Shown here in pieces: positions 35,698-46,328 of a DNA stretch of 64,000 bases; within the stretch, counting starts at the first letter, position 1; every line of letters starts with the position of its first letter. The notes below the pieces were generated by a model. That model saw only the letters and a program-made list of their open reading frames with translations, ran no database searches and was not told where the DNA came from. The translations under genes and the position numbers were made by a program. This DNA comes from CAZEJS01 sp964512645 (GTDB lineage Bacteria; Actinomycetota; Geothermincolia; Fen-727; Anoxymicrobiaceae), in contig CAZEJS010000012.1 in NCBI GenBank assembly GCA_964512645.1, positions 9,787 through 73,786 of the forward strand, given 5' to 3'.

Positions 35698-35951
35698 GGG
35701 CCTCTCGCGCCTTCTTCGATGCTGGCAAGAAACGGGTACATCATCCGCAGGCGGTTCTCGATCTCTCTGTCGATTTCTTCCATTTGCAGGTCGTACACGG
35801 GACACCCCATCTGGAGACACAGCATCATGCTCCTTGAACCCCGGGGGTTGGAGACGTCCCAGCAGTTCTTGTTCTCCAGGTAAGAGACGCAGTTCAGGTA
35901 CTGCGCCGCCGAGCACTTCTTGACGTCCCAGCAGTTTTCAGATCCTGTCAT
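35688..35951 (-). CDS. Small two-CW domain protein, unknown function
   Basis: An 87-residue protein with a repeated Cys-Trp motif: NCWDVKKC (residues 6-13) and NCWDVSNP (29-36), with further cysteines at 21, 45 and 50 (LCLQMGCPVYD). The C-terminal third is an amphipathic helix (EEIDREIENRLRMMYPFL). The pattern agrees with the so-called two-CW domain proteins, which are uncharacterised; six cysteines suggest metal or cluster binding. It has no ribosome-binding site, but a well-spaced promoter ends right at its ATG, so it is probably translated from a leaderless mRNA. Confidence 0.8.
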   Translation of the reverse strand: MTGSENCWDVKKCSAAQYLNCVSYLENKNCWDVSNPRGSRSMMLCLQMGCPVYDLQMEEIDREIENRLRMMYPFLASIEEGARGPQE

Positions 35952-35958
35952 GCATATC

Positions 35959-35987
35959 AAACTAGCACGAGAGTTACCGGGGGTCAA
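35959..35987 (-). promoter_or_regulatory. Promoter of the two-CW gene, leaderless arrangement
   Basis: On the minus strand: -35 TTGACC (35987-35982), 17-base spacer, then TGC-TAGTTT (-10 at 35964-35959). Seven bases later comes the ATG (35951), so +1 should fall on or one base before the start codon. Same architecture as the M28 gene promoter at 3820. Confidence 0.6.
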
Positions 35988-36032
35988 TGAGGCGCCCAGG
36001 AGGGCCCTGAGACTGGCCGCCTGATCGATGCG

Positions 36033-36041
36033 TGCTATCAT
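36033..36041 (+). promoter_or_regulatory. Extended -10 promoter for the response regulator operon
   Basis: TGC-TATCAT at 36033-36041; the -35 (CTGGCC, 36013-36018) is weak. Start near 36048 gives a leader of about 78 bases before the response regulator, in a region divergent from the two-CW promoter. Confidence 0.45.
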
Positions 36042-36125
36042 CATTGCGACGAGCCCGGCCCGGCGCACGCGGACCGGCAACGCCTGAAGCGAGGAACGGC
36101 TTCCAAGCCGCACGAGGTTGTGAAC

Positions 36126-36509
36126 ATGACCGAGAAACCAGTTCTGGTGATCGCGGATGACGATCCGAACGTCGGCAGGCTGATGAGTTACCGGCTCGAA
36201 CGCATGGGAATGGAGGTGCACGTCACCGTCGACGGTGGTGAGGCGCACGACCTTATCGCCCGGCTGCGGCCGGACGTCGTCGTCCTGGACGTGATGATGC
36301 CCGTAATGAACGGCCTGGAGGTCTTACGCCTGATGAGACAGGACCCCTCGACGAGCGGAATACCCGCCATACTCCTGTCTGCGCGCTCCTCGGAAAACGA
36401 CCTGAAGAAAGGCGAGCAACTGGGCGCTTCCGATTACATGGCCAAGCCGTTCAGCCCCGAAGAGCTCGCCCGGCGGATCAACGCGCTGCTCGACGGCAAA
36501 GCCCCCTGA
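36126..36509 (+). CDS. Stand-alone response regulator receiver protein
   Basis: A 127-residue single receiver domain (CheY-like) with no output domain. The acidic pocket is ADDDP near residues 10-14, the phosphorylation site is the Asp in VVVLDVMMP (about residue 55), the conserved Ser/Thr is in LLSARSS, and Lys is in AKPF (about 108). GAGG at 36113-36116 supports ATG 36126 rather than GTG 36120. No histidine kinase is nearby, so phosphorylation must come from elsewhere. It is followed one base later by the HEAT protein and then by the processive glycosyltransferase, so it may control their activity by protein contact. Confidence 0.9.
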   Translation: MTEKPVLVIADDDPNVGRLMSYRLERMGMEVHVTVDGGEAHDLIARLRPDVVVLDVMMPVMNGLEVLRLMRQDPSTSGIPAILLSARSSENDLKKGEQLGASDYMAKPFSPEELARRINALLDGKAP

Positions 36510-36510
36510 C

Positions 36511-37635
36511 ATGTCCTGGTCGTCGATCGCCCCCACGGCACACCTCACCGGCCTGCTGAGCGCGGCGATTATGTCCCTGTTCGTCTGCGTGCTCCTCCTC
36601 TTCGGAATTCTCGCGGTAATGAGGGTATTTCTGGCGAGGCGCGAACGCAATTCCGAGGCCAGGAAGGAGCGGGTGCGCCCTCTGGTGTTTAACATTGTCA
36701 CCGGCGGAGAGGGAGTCGCGGATGCCGCCTGGAAACTCCGGCGCTTCACCCTTCCAAGGGACCGCCGGGCACTGGATGAGGTGCTGCTCGAAATCGCCCG
36801 CATTGTGGACGGCCCGGAAAAAGCCCTTCTCACCGGTGTGTTCGAACGCATGGGGTTCGTCGATGAGGACATCCGCAGGCTCGAAAGGGGGAGAGGGTCG
36901 AAGCGGGCCGAAGCCGCCTTCCACCTTGGTACGATGGGCTCACCAAGGGCGGTCGGCCCGCTCCTCAGGGCTTCAGCGTCGGAAGACCAGACGGTGGCGT
37001 TCTCCAGCCTCGACGCCCTTTCGCGTATCGGGACGTCCGAAGCCGCGGAAGGGGTGATGCAGATGGTTTCCGGCGGGACAGGCCTCCAGTCCTCGCGGAT
37101 AGCCGAGGTCCTGCTCGAGAGAAGGGACGAGTTCTCTCCCATGGTGACCGAAGAGCTGGAGAGGGGCCCCCGCGTCGTTGAGCTCAAGGACCTGCTGGTC
37201 GACACCGCCGGCGCGATGCGGGAGCCACGAGCTTGCGCCATCCTGGAATCGATACTGGCCGACGGCGGGGAGGCAGCGCGCACCAGGGCCAAAGCGGCGC
37301 GGGCGCTGGGCTGGATAGGAGAATCCCGCGCCTGCGGCCCGCTGTCAGACGCGCTGAAAGAGACCTCGCCGGAAGTGAGGTCGGAAGCCGCGGAGGCGCT
37401 CGGAAAGGTCGGGTGCGCCGGGGCCCTGGCGCCACTGGGGGAAGCCCTGTCGGACCAGGACTTCGCCGTAAGAGTCAACGCGGCTTTTTCGCTCACCAAG
37501 CTCGGGGCGGAAGGGAGGCGCCTCCTGGAGGTGAAGGCCGGCACCCTCGGCGAAACCGGCCGCCTTGCCGCGGAAGAAGCGCTCGACACCTCGGCCGTGC
37601 TGGAGGGAGAGCCCCCGGAGGGTGGTTCCCGTTGA
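36511..37635 (+). CDS. Membrane-anchored HEAT-repeat protein
   Basis: 374 residues. One N-terminal membrane helix (about residues 18-41) is followed by a long all-helical region. From about residue 130 to 365 it repeats units like RAEAAFHLGTMGSPRAVGPL, TRAKAARALGWIGESRACGP and VRSEAAEALGKVGCAGALAP, each about 31 residues: EZ/PBS-lyase-type HEAT repeats. Such arrays are protein-interaction scaffolds. It starts one base after the response regulator stop and overlaps the glycosyltransferase ATG by one base, so the three are translated together. I infer a link between the receiver domain and the membrane glycosyltransferase. No enzymatic motif is visible. Confidence 0.85.
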   Translation: MSWSSIAPTAHLTGLLSAAIMSLFVCVLLLFGILAVMRVFLARRERNSEARKERVRPLVFNIVTGGEGVADAAWKLRRFTLPRDRRALDEVLLEIARIVDGPEKALLTGVFERMGFVDEDIRRLERGRGSKRAEAAFHLGTMGSPRAVGPLLRASASEDQTVAFSSLDALSRIGTSEAAEGVMQMVSGGTGLQSSRIAEVLLERRDEFSPMVTEELERGPRVVELKDLLVDTAGAMREPRACAILESILADGGEAARTRAKAARALGWIGESRACGPLSDALKETSPEVRSEAAEALGKVGCAGALAPLGEALSDQDFAVRVNAAFSLTKLGAEGRRLLEVKAGTLGETGRLAAEEALDTSAVLEGEPPEGGSR

Positions 37636-39101
37636 TGACCGCGAACGACTGGTGGGGAGTCCCCATCACCGTGATCAACATCATAATATTCGCCTACTTC
37701 GTGGTGGTTAACACGACATACCTGCTGTTGTTCTCGGCGGCTTTCGTATCGGCACACGGGTACGTGCGGAGGCGCAGGGCGGTCGACCTGGGCGAGGTGT
37801 TCAGGTCGCCCCTGACCCCGATGATATCGGTGGTAATCCCAGCTTTCAACGAGGAGGCGAGCATCGTGGAGGTGGTCAGGGCCGCGCTCCTCCTCCGGTA
37901 CCCACGTTTCGAAGTGGTTGTGGTGAACGACGGCTCGAGCGATCGTACCCTTTCCCTGCTCGTGGATTCCTACGATCTCAAGGTTGTGACCAAGGCTGTC
38001 GAATGCAGCGTGGAGTGTTCGGAAATAACGGCCGTCTACGTCTCTGGCGTTCACGACAACCTCGTTGTCATCGACACCGCCCACAGCGGGAAGGCGGACT
38101 CGTTGAACGCCGGCATCAACGTATCCCGGGGCGAGATACTATGCATGGTCGACGCCGATTCCCTCATAGAACAGGACGCCCTTCTGAAGGTCGCCCGGCC
38201 TTTCCTAGACAGCCCCCGGGAAACCGTCGCCGTGGGGGGTGTTATCCGGGTTGTCAACGGGTGTGATGTCTCCGGGGGCCGCGTGGAGAAAGTGCGGCTG
38301 CCCGGAGGCTTCTGGGCGAACGTTCAACTCATCGAATACTTGAGGGCGTTCCTGGGCGGTCGCATGGGGCTGGCGTCCCTGAGAAGCCTGCTGATAGTTC
38401 CCGGCGCTTTCGGTGCCTTCGACAGGCGGACGCTTGTCGAACTCGGAGGATACGATACGACGACTGTGGGCGAGGACATGGAACTGGTCCTGCGCATCCA
38501 CCGCCACTGCAGGCGCGCCAGACGGAAATACAGGATCTGGTACATACCCGATCCGGTGTGCTGGACCGACGTTCCGGTGCACTGGAAACAGGTGGCGAGA
38601 CAGCGGGACAGGTGGCAGAGGGGCCTTCTGGAATCGATGCGGACCCACGAGGACATGCTGATGAACCCGAGGTACGGCGTCGTTGGAATGGCCTCCATGC
38701 CGTTTCATTTTTTCTTCGAGATGCTCGGGCCGCTGGTGGAGTTGGGTGGCTACATAGTCGTATTTCTGGCTTTTTTCCTCGGCGTCCTCGCGGTCAGCTA
38801 TCTGTACCTGTTTTTCATGGTCGCCGTGCTGTACGGTATCATCATCTCGATGTTGGGGATCGCGCTGGAGGGTGTCGTGCTTGGCCGCTATCCGCGCCTC
38901 CGGTCGCTTTCCCGGATGGCCCTGTTCGCGGTGCTGGACAACTTCGGGTACAGGCAGTTGAACACATGGTGGCGGACGAAGGCGTTTGTGACTTTCTACA
39001 CAAGGCGGCGGAGATGGGGAACCGTCGAGAAGGTCGGATACGCTGGGCAGGCCCCCGAACCGGTCCCACCGGGCGGAAACGACCCGAGGGCAGGTCAGTA
39101 A
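37635..39101 (+). CDS. Processive family 2 glycosyltransferase (hyaluronan/cellulose synthase-like)
   Basis: 488-residue membrane enzyme. Two N-terminal helices (about 12-42), a GT-A catalytic domain, and three or four C-terminal helices (about 345-430). The catalytic pattern of processive GT2 enzymes is complete: VNDGSSD (Asp near 103), DAD (173-175), GED (279-281, with the base) and QRDRW (323-327). It should polymerise a sugar nucleotide into a beta-linked chain and export it. An unusual insertion with two Glu-Cys-Ser repeats (AVECSVECSE, 121-130) follows the first motif. The sugar and product are unknown. It ends convergent to, and overlapping by seven bases, the lipoprotein gene. Confidence 0.88.
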   Translation: MTANDWWGVPITVINIIIFAYFVVVNTTYLLLFSAAFVSAHGYVRRRRAVDLGEVFRSPLTPMISVVIPAFNEEASIVEVVRAALLLRYPRFEVVVVNDGSSDRTLSLLVDSYDLKVVTKAVECSVECSEITAVYVSGVHDNLVVIDTAHSGKADSLNAGINVSRGEILCMVDADSLIEQDALLKVARPFLDSPRETVAVGGVIRVVNGCDVSGGRVEKVRLPGGFWANVQLIEYLRAFLGGRMGLASLRSLLIVPGAFGAFDRRTLVELGGYDTTTVGEDMELVLRIHRHCRRARRKYRIWYIPDPVCWTDVPVHWKQVARQRDRWQRGLLESMRTHEDMLMNPRYGVVGMASMPFHFFFEMLGPLVELGGYIVVFLAFFLGVLAVSYLYLFFMVAVLYGIIISMLGIALEGVVLGRYPRLRSLSRMALFAVLDNFGYRQLNTWWRTKAFVTFYTRRRRWGTVEKVGYAGQAPEPVPPGGNDPRAGQ

Positions 39102-41284
39102 GCGCCGTAGGCGGCCTTCATTTTCCAGTAACCGCTCTTGAGCGCCTCGACGTACGATGGGGCCTCCCAGCCGCGCCAGTTGTACGCTTTGGCTTTGGCG
39201 AAGGAGCTCCCCCGGGGTTCCGCCGGAGCAAGGCCGGCAAACTCGCCGTCAACCGTAGTTGCGGCGTAGAACTCGACGCCCGGCGTGCGAACTGTACCCA
39301 GCGTGTCCGCGGGCAGCAGTCGCATCCCCGCCGGGCCGGGAGGAAGGTCGGTGGAGTGATCGAGGATGACGCGGTTGGACGAGGGGTCGCTCACGTTGAG
39401 GAGTCCCCACGGAATGCGGACCATCAGGAGCTCGCGGCTTTTGTCAACGTACCAGTTGCCGAGCGAGTTGAAATGCGGGCTGCCGCGGTTGAAATCCCCG
39501 TAGCGGAGGGTGCTCTGGTTGGTGAACACCTCGCCGTATACGGTGCCGTCGTCCGCGACCTGGCGGCGGTTGGTCAGGTAGACCACCGGCTCGAACGCCG
39601 TGTCGGTGGACGGCGCGGCGGAGAACCGGGAGTTCGCCCTGCTGTAGTCGGGCCGGCATAGGAGGGAACTGTCGCTGCTGTTGAGGTTCATGAGGAACTC
39701 GACACCGACCGGCAGCTCGGGAAGCCCTTTGACTGGGAGCCGTGTTGTCCCGTGGCCCTTCCCCAGCGTCGAAACACCGATGTGGACACCCAGCCGGCCC
39801 CGGCCTCCCGGGCCCATGTCCGCGGCGCCGTTCACCTCAAGGCCGATGTACATGAACGCGATGTCGGAATAGGCATAGACGGATCGCAGGTTGCCCCGCT
39901 TCTTCGAAGGATGCGGGTTGGACCACATCCTCTTAAGCCGGTCCTGCGGGCGACCCCCTGATTCGAAGGAAAGCAGTCCGAAGCACTGCTCCGGATCGGT
40001 GACGTTGTGCCAGAGCACGTGGCGCTCGAACGGGATCATGTAGGAATGCGTCACCCAGTTGGATTTGGCCCACTCGTCGGACCATTCGAAGACAAGGCCT
40101 CCCGCGTAGCCCTCGCGCACGATGGTGGCGAACATTCGAGCGAGCTCGGTTCCCTGGACGCTTTCCTCGATGTTCCCCTGGCTCAAACCCTCCGGCTGGT
40201 GATGAGAGGAGCTCATTGAAGTGGGGAGCCCGAACTCTCCGACGAGCGCGGGGTAGTCGGGGAGGATCTCCATGAAGTCGCGGAGGTAGCCGCCGTATCG
40301 CAGCCCCCCTGATTCGTCGGTGTAATCGGCGTAGGACGGCTGCCTGTACATGAACTCAGGGTAATACGGGTACACCTGGAAAACACCGAAGATCCCCGCA
40401 GGCCAGGCCGGTCCCACAGCGAGGTGGCGGGGGTCCAGCACCTGGGAGTCATCCACTTCGCGGTATTTCGGCACCCCTTCGGTGCGTTCCGTAGGGTGAT
40501 ACAGGGGGTCCAGGGTCGGCCAGCTAACGTATCCTACCGGCACCGTCCAGCCGTTCCTCGAGACCCTGCGGGCCAGCAGGTCGGCCATCTCCGCGCACCA
40601 TACTTCGACGGGGCTCGCAGCCGCCCCGGTGCGCACGAAACGGCCGCCGTGCGACGTCCTTCCGGGGTTTTTAGCGTTCGTCTCCTTGGCCTCGAGGTTC
40701 GTTATTTCCCTGCCCACCAGCACGCCCATGACATAAGGCATGACGTCGGCGGTGTATTTCCCCCAGGCGAGGCCGCGCCGCTCGGGGATATTCGCCCTGC
40801 CCGCCAGCGCGTCGGCGGTGAACGTTATTTCCCTCTTGTATTCGTCGGTGAGGTTTCGAGCGTACAGGTCGTTGAGAATGCCCTGATCCCGGGGCCATGC
40901 CTGTTGGATGAGCCAGAGTCGCCTGGCGGGGTGCTCGACGTTGTGCTTGCAGAGCGCCCGGTAGAAGGCGGGTTTCTGAAGCGTGTAGACCAGCACCGTG
41001 TTGGCGTTCATGCGAGAGATGCGGTCGAGCCAGCGCGAGTAGGTTCCCTCGTCGATGGCAAGCTCCCCGAACCAGTAGCCGGGTTTCGAGGCCCCGATGT
41101 TTGCGCCCTTGACAAGGTGGCGCTTCCAGGAGCCGTCGTAGACCTCGAAGTAGCGCCCGGAGGTCCTGGAGACGATCTTCCGCGCACCGGCGCGGGCGAC
41201 GGGGGGCGGACTTCCTCCACAGCCAGCGAACAGCGCGACCAACATAAGAGCCACAAGGAAGACGGACACTGCTCTCCTGATCAT
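39095..41284 (-). CDS. Lipoprotein with glycoside-hydrolase-like TIM-barrel domain
   Basis: 729 residues with a lipoprotein signal peptide (MIRR, hydrophobic stretch, lipobox LFAGC with Cys at 22), so it is probably tethered outside the membrane. The first 400 residues resemble a TIM-barrel glycosidase: [42 protein letters not shown] and FEWSDEW, where the glutamates are candidate catalytic residues. The remaining C-terminal region is beta-rich with Asn/Ser, perhaps carbohydrate-binding. Proteins with this beginning are widespread but uncharacterised and often lie beside GT2 genes, as here. ATG 41284 gives a good signal peptide; GTG 41290 is possible. Confidence 0.75.
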   Translation of the reverse strand: MIRRAVSVFLVALMLVALFAGCGGSPPPVARAGARKIVSRTSGRYFEVYDGSWKRHLVKGANIGASKPGYWFGELAIDEGTYSRWLDRISRMNANTVLVYTLQKPAFYRALCKHNVEHPARRLWLIQQAWPRDQGILNDLYARNLTDEYKREITFTADALAGRANIPERRGLAWGKYTADVMPYVMGVLVGREITNLEAKETNAKNPGRTSHGGRFVRTGAAASPVEVWCAEMADLLARRVSRNGWTVPVGYVSWPTLDPLYHPTERTEGVPKYREVDDSQVLDPRHLAVGPAWPAGIFGVFQVYPYYPEFMYRQPSYADYTDESGGLRYGGYLRDFMEILPDYPALVGEFGLPTSMSSSHHQPEGLSQGNIEESVQGTELARMFATIVREGYAGGLVFEWSDEWAKSNWVTHSYMIPFERHVLWHNVTDPEQCFGLLSFESGGRPQDRLKRMWSNPHPSKKRGNLRSVYAYSDIAFMYIGLEVNGAADMGPGGRGRLGVHIGVSTLGKGHGTTRLPVKGLPELPVGVEFLMNLNSSDSSLLCRPDYSRANSRFSAAPSTDTAFEPVVYLTNRRQVADDGTVYGEVFTNQSTLRYGDFNRGSPHFNSLGNWYVDKSRELLMVRIPWGLLNVSDPSSNRVILDHSTDLPPGPAGMRLLPADTLGTVRTPGVEFYAATTVDGEFAGLAPAEPRGSSFAKAKAYNWRGWEAPSYVEALKSGYWKMKAAYGAY

Positions 41285-41390
41285 CTTCACCAGCCCGGGT
41301 TTCGGCGGCAACGCGACTTGATAAATAGTTTTCCGCCCGTGGGGCGCATCCTTCGCCCGGAACACGCGGCCTTTTCCCCGCCGTGCGTCA

Positions 41391-41419
41391 TTGTGGTGCC
41401 ACGTTGCGAGATATACAAT
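41391..41419 (+). promoter_or_regulatory. Promoter of uvrB operon
   Basis: -35 TTGTGG (41391-41396) and -10 TACAAT (41414-41419), 17 bases apart; start near 41426. A GAAC half-site (about 41360) has no matching GTTC, so no LexA-type SOS box was recognised. Confidence 0.55.
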
Positions 41420-41488
41420 CGCCTTGAGGGGTCTTGCGCGGGGGCGGGATTCCTTCTTTTTTCGGTATTCGAGGAGGAGCACGACCGG

Positions 41489-43474
41489 ATGCAACGGTTC
41501 GAGGCGAAGACGCCTTTCCGGCCCCAGGGCGACCAGCCTTCGGCTATAAGGAGCCTGGTCGAGGGGCTGGAGGAAGGGGAGGCGTATCAGGTGCTGCTCG
41601 GTGTCACCGGGTCGGGCAAGACTTTCACCATGGCGAATGTGGTGGAGGCTGTCCAAAGGCCTACCCTGGTGCTGGCGCCCAACAAGACCCTAGCAGCCCA
41701 GCTCTACTCCGAGTTCAAGGAGTTCTTTCCCGGCAACGCGGTGGAGTACTTCGTGAGCTACTACGATTACTACCAGCCCGAGGCGTACATTCCGAGCACT
41801 GACACATACATAGAGAAGGACAGCTCCATCAACGACGAGGTCGATCGCCTGCGACACGGCGCCACCAGCGCGCTGCTGTCCAGGCGCGACGTCATCATTG
41901 TCGCATCGGTTTCCTGCATCTACGGCCTGGGATCTCCGGACGAGTACCTGAAGAGAATGGTTGTCATAGAACGGGGCGGAGTCTATGACAGGGACGATAT
42001 CATGCGCCGGCTCGTAGACATTCGTTACGAGCGCAACGACCTGGCGCCCGACCGTGGCAAGTTCCGCGTTAGGGGTGACGTAATCGACATTTATCCGGCG
42101 TACTGGGACGAAGCGGCGCTGAGGGTCGACATGTTCGGCGACGAGGTCGAACGCATTACCCATGTGGACCCACTCACCGGGGAGGCCGTGGCCGATCTCG
42201 ACCGGGCGGTAATATGGCCGGCGACGCATTTCCTCACCCCCTCCGAGGAACTCGACGCGGCCGTGCGCGGCATCGAGGAGGAGCTGGAGGACCGGCTGGA
42301 GGAACTTAGAAAGGCGGGGAAGCTCCTGGAGGAACAGCGACTCAGGATGCGCACGATGTACGATCTGGAGATGCTCCGGGAGACCGGCTACTGCCACGGG
42401 ATCGAGAACTATTCGAGGCATCTGTCGAGGCGACGACCCGGCGAGCCGCCGTACACCCTGCTCGACTTTTTTGGTGAGGACATGCTCACGTTCATCGACG
42501 AATCGCACGTGACGGTCCCGCAGCTCTCAGGGATGCTCAACGGAGACAGGGCCCGGAAGGGGACCCTGGTGGAACACGGTTTCCGGCTGCCTTCCGCGCT
42601 GGACAACCGGCCGCTTTCCAGGGACGAGTTTTTCGAGAAGGTCGGACAGGTGGTATTCGTAAGCGCAACGCCCGCGGAGTGGGAGGTCGCGCGGAGCGGC
42701 AGGACGGTCGAGCAGATCATCAGGCCTACCGGGCTGGTCGATCCCGATGTCGAGGTCAGGCCCGCGGAGGGCCAGGTGGATGACCTGATCTCCGAGATCA
42801 GGGACAGGGTCACGCAGGGGGAGCGGGTCCTGGTTACCACTCTGACAAAGAAGATGTCCGAGATGCTCGCCGAATACCTGGAGGAGATGGGCGTCAAGGC
42901 CGGTTACCTCCACTCGGAGATCGGCACCGTCGAGAGGGTGGAGATCCTCAGGGACCTGCGGGCCGGAGTGTTCGACGTGCTCGTCGGCATCAACCTGCTG
43001 CGGGAGGGACTGGACCTGCCCGAAGTCTCACTGGTGGCGATCATGGACGCGGACAAGCAGGGGTTCCTGAGAAGTGAGCGCAGCCTGGTCCAGACCATGG
43101 GAAGGGCGAGCAGGAACGCCCGCGGAAAAGTCATCCTCTACGCGCAGGAGACGTCGGCGGCGATGAGGGCGGCGATCGAGGAAACCGGCCGCCGGCGGGA
43201 ACGACAGGTGAGATACAACGAGGAGCACGGCATCAGCCCCACCACGATCCAGAAAGAGGTGCGGGACATACTCCAGGTGGCGATGTCGCCGGCGGAGGTT
43301 GCCGACGACCCCATGGTCAAGGCCAGAGCGATGACGCCGGAAGAGCTGCAGCGGCTGCTGCTCAACATGGAAGAAGAGATGCGCCTGCTGGCGGAAGAAC
43401 TCAGGTTCGAGGAGGCGGCCAGGTTACGGGACCGGATAAAAATGATCGTCGAGGAGCTGCTGCCCGGTGGATGA
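41489..43474 (+). CDS. uvrB: Excinuclease ABC subunit B
   Basis: Damage-verifying helicase of nucleotide excision repair, 661 residues, normal length. Walker A GVTGSGKT at 38-45, the DNA-clamping beta-hairpin [17 protein letters not shown] near 90, DESHV helicase motif, GRASRN motif VI, and a C-terminal UVR motif ([20 protein letters not shown]) that contacts UvrC. The ATG at 41489 lies about 10 bases after GAGGAGGA; a much longer upstream frame antisense to the lipoprotein is not coding. Start of the uvrB-uvrA-uvrC operon. Confidence 0.97.
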   Translation: MQRFEAKTPFRPQGDQPSAIRSLVEGLEEGEAYQVLLGVTGSGKTFTMANVVEAVQRPTLVLAPNKTLAAQLYSEFKEFFPGNAVEYFVSYYDYYQPEAYIPSTDTYIEKDSSINDEVDRLRHGATSALLSRRDVIIVASVSCIYGLGSPDEYLKRMVVIERGGVYDRDDIMRRLVDIRYERNDLAPDRGKFRVRGDVIDIYPAYWDEAALRVDMFGDEVERITHVDPLTGEAVADLDRAVIWPATHFLTPSEELDAAVRGIEEELEDRLEELRKAGKLLEEQRLRMRTMYDLEMLRETGYCHGIENYSRHLSRRRPGEPPYTLLDFFGEDMLTFIDESHVTVPQLSGMLNGDRARKGTLVEHGFRLPSALDNRPLSRDEFFEKVGQVVFVSATPAEWEVARSGRTVEQIIRPTGLVDPDVEVRPAEGQVDDLISEIRDRVTQGERVLVTTLTKKMSEMLAEYLEEMGVKAGYLHSEIGTVERVEILRDLRAGVFDVLVGINLLREGLDLPEVSLVAIMDADKQGFLRSERSLVQTMGRASRNARGKVILYAQETSAAMRAAIEETGRRRERQVRYNEEHGISPTTIQKEVRDILQVAMSPAEVADDPMVKARAMTPEELQRLLLNMEEEMRLLAEELRFEEAARLRDRIKMIVEELLPGG

Positions 43475-46328
43475 CGAGCTGCTCAAGATAAGGGGGGCCA
43501 GAGAACACAACCTCAAGAACGTCACCCTGGATCTCCCGCGCAACAAGATGATCGTGATGACAGGCATCAGCGGTTCCGGCAAGTCGTCACTGGCGTTCGA
43601 CACGATCTATGCTGAAGGCCAGCGCCGGTACGTGGAGTCACTTTCCTCATACGCGCGTCAGTTCCTCGGGCAACTCGACAAACCCGACGTTGACCTGATC
43701 GAAGGTCTTTCCCCTGCGATATCCATCGATCAGAAAGGGGGCACGACCAATCCGCGGTCCACGGTCGGCACGGTGACCGAGATCTACGACTACCTCCGCG
43801 TACTGTACGCCCGCATCGGAGAGGCGCACTGCTACCGGTGCGGAAGGCCGGTGTCCCGGCAGACTCCTCAGCAGATAACCGACCGCATCATGGAAATGGG
43901 CGAGAACGAAAAGGTGATGATCCTCTCGCCGCTGGTGCGCGGCCGCAAGGGTGAACACGCCACGGTGTTCGAGAACCTGAGGCACCGGGGGTACGTGCGG
44001 GTGATGGTGGACGGGGAGATCTACGACCTTTCCGAGGACATTGCCCTCGACAAGAACAGGAAGCACGAGATAATGGCCGTCGTCGACCGGCTGATCCTCA
44101 AGGGCCAGGCCAGGAGCAGGGTCGCGGAGTCTGTGGAGGCGGCCCTGCACCTTGGGGAGGGCATGGTCGCGGTACAGGGAGAGGATGACCGGCGGGACAC
44201 TTTCTCGGAGGAGTTCGCCTGCGTGCACTGTGCTGTTTCTTATCCCGAGATATCACCCAGGATGTTCTCGTTCAACAACCCCTACGGCGCCTGCCAGGCG
44301 TGCGGAGGATTGGGCTTCAGACAGGAGGTGGATCCCGAACTGGTCGTGCCGGACGGCCGCCGGAGCCTCATCGAGGGCGCGATCGCTCCATGGGAGGCGG
44401 CCACTCAGACGCATTTCTACGGCATGCTGGACTCTCTCGCCGACGCGTACTCGTTCAGCCTGGCCGTACCGTTCGAAGAGCTGGACGAACGCGCAAGAAC
44501 GCTTGTCCTCTATGGCTCCGGCGGAGAAGAAATCCTTGTTCGGCACCGGGACTCGCGCAATAGAGAGCGAAGCTACTACACGACCTGGGAAGGCGTCATC
44601 CCCACCCTCGAGAGGCGGTATCGGGAGACCGATTCTGAATACGCGCGGTGGCGAATCGGCACGTTCATGAGCGTGAAGCCCTGCCCTGCCTGCAGGGGCG
44701 CGCGGCTCAGGCCCGAAGCGCTCGCGGTCACCGTCGGGGGCACGAACATTGCGGGGCTTTCGGACCTGACCATCGACGGGGCACTGATATTTCTCAAGGG
44801 GTTGAAGCTCGATCAGCGCCAGAAGAAGATAGCCGGGCGCCTCCTCAAAGAGGTGAAAGCCCGCCTCGCTTTCCTCATAGACGTCGGCCTCGACTACCTC
44901 ACGCTGTCGCGGAACGCGAACACCCTTGCCGGCGGCGAGGCCCAGAGGATACGCCTGGCCACGCAGATCGGTTCCGGGCTCGTCGGGGTCCTCTACATAC
45001 TGGACGAGCCGAGCGTGGGCCTGCACAAGAGGGACAATGCGCGACTGATCGCCACGCTCAAGCGTTTGCGAGACCTCGGGAACACGGTCATCGTCGTCGA
45101 GCACGACGAGGACACCATACGTGAGGCCGACCACCTGGTGGACATCGGGCCCGGGGCGGGTATTCACGGAGGCCATGTCGTTGCCACCGGCGGTGTTGCC
45201 GACCTGGTGGCGTGCCCGGACTCCATCACCGGGAAATACCTGTCCGGGGAGCTGGAGATACCCCTGCCCGGCGCCAGGCGTCCCCGCGGGGAGCGGTCCC
45301 TCCTGGTCCGTGGCGCCAGCGAGCACAACCTCAAGGGGATCGACGTGGAATTTCCACTCGGTCTCTTCACCTGCGTCACCGGAGTGAGCGGCTCTGGCAA
45401 GAGCACTCTCGTCGGCGAGATACTTTACCGTGGCCTGAGGAGGAAGCTTTCGGCGTCCAGGACTCCACCGGGCAGCCACCAGGGCATAGACGGTGTGGCC
45501 CAGGTCGACAAGGTCGTGAACATCGATCAGTCCCCCATCGGCAGGACCCCCCGGTCCAACCCGGCGACCTACACCAAGGCGTTTGACGGAATCCGCGCGC
45601 TATTTTCCGGCACCCCGCAGGCGAGAGTGAGGGGATACAAGCCCGGGAGGTTCAGTTTCAACGTTGCCGGGGGCAGGTGCGAGGCCTGTAAAGGGGAGGG
45701 AGTGGTGAGAATCGAAATGCATTTCCTCCCCGACGTGTACGTTTCCTGCGACGTCTGCAAGGGCAAGCGGTACAACAGGGAGACCCTGGAAATCCGCTAC
45801 AAAGGCAAGAACATCAACGAGGTGCTCGACATGACCGTTGAGGAGGCCCTCGGGCTCTTCGCCAACGTGCCCCCGGTGAAGCGACAGTTGCAGATTCTCT
45901 CGGAAGTGGGGCTCGGGTACATGCGCCTGGGCCAGCCCGCGCCGACACTCTCGGGGGGTGAAGCGCAGAGGATCAAGCTCGCGCGTGAGCTCGCAAGGAG
46001 GCCGACCGGCAGGACCCTCTATCTGCTCGATGAGCCTACCACCGGCTTGCACTTCGACGACATCAGCAAGCTCATCGAAGTGCTTGACAGGCTGGTCGAA
46101 GGTGGAAACACGGTGGTCGTGGTCGAGCATAACATGGACGTCATAAAAGTGGCGGATCACGTAATCGACCTCGGACCCGAAGGCGGGGACCGGGGCGGGG
46201 AACTCGTTGCCGAAGGGACCCCTGAAGACATCGCCGCATGCGGGGCTTCCCATACCGGCCACTACCTCGGGGAAATTCTCGACGGGAGAGTGCGCAGAAA
46301 GCGCAGGCGGGCGGCGAAGACGGGATGA
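43467..46328 (+). CDS. uvrA: Excinuclease ABC subunit A
   Basis: DNA damage-recognition ATPase, 953 residues. Two ABC modules with Walker A sites GISGSGKSS (about 31) and GVSGSGKST (about 635), signatures LAGGEAQRI and LSGGEAQRI, and zinc modules: one around CYRCG, one around CVHC...CQACGG, and a later CEACKGEG...[12 protein letters not shown] start overlapping the uvrB stop by eight bases; the stop overlaps the uvrC ATG (ATGA). The uvrB-uvrA adjacency is common; uvrC directly after is less so. Confidence 0.97.
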   Translation: MDDELLKIRGAREHNLKNVTLDLPRNKMIVMTGISGSGKSSLAFDTIYAEGQRRYVESLSSYARQFLGQLDKPDVDLIEGLSPAISIDQKGGTTNPRSTVGTVTEIYDYLRVLYARIGEAHCYRCGRPVSRQTPQQITDRIMEMGENEKVMILSPLVRGRKGEHATVFENLRHRGYVRVMVDGEIYDLSEDIALDKNRKHEIMAVVDRLILKGQARSRVAESVEAALHLGEGMVAVQGEDDRRDTFSEEFACVHCAVSYPEISPRMFSFNNPYGACQACGGLGFRQEVDPELVVPDGRRSLIEGAIAPWEAATQTHFYGMLDSLADAYSFSLAVPFEELDERARTLVLYGSGGEEILVRHRDSRNRERSYYTTWEGVIPTLERRYRETDSEYARWRIGTFMSVKPCPACRGARLRPEALAVTVGGTNIAGLSDLTIDGALIFLKGLKLDQRQKKIAGRLLKEVKARLAFLIDVGLDYLTLSRNANTLAGGEAQRIRLATQIGSGLVGVLYILDEPSVGLHKRDNARLIATLKRLRDLGNTVIVVEHDEDTIREADHLVDIGPGAGIHGGHVVATGGVADLVACPDSITGKYLSGELEIPLPGARRPRGERSLLVRGASEHNLKGIDVEFPLGLFTCVTGVSGSGKSTLVGEILYRGLRRKLSASRTPPGSHQGIDGVAQVDKVVNIDQSPIGRTPRSNPATYTKAFDGIRALFSGTPQARVRGYKPGRFSFNVAGGRCEACKGEGVVRIEMHFLPDVYVSCDVCKGKRYNRETLEIRYKGKNINEVLDMTVEEALGLFANVPPVKRQLQILSEVGLGYMRLGQPAPTLSGGEAQRIKLARELARRPTGRTLYLLDEPTTGLHFDDISKLIEVLDRLVEGGNTVVVVEHNMDVIKVADHVIDLGPEGGDRGGELVAEGTPEDIAACGASHTGHYLGEILDGRVRRKRRRAAKTG

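Noticed and set aside
41350..41420. LexA/SOS box before uvrB
   Set aside because: Only one GAAC half-site is present; no GTTC partner at four-base spacing.
40424..41488. N-terminal extension of uvrB upstream of the ATG at 41489
   Set aside because: It is antisense to the lipoprotein gene and has no ribosome-binding site or homology; UvrB already has full length from 41489.
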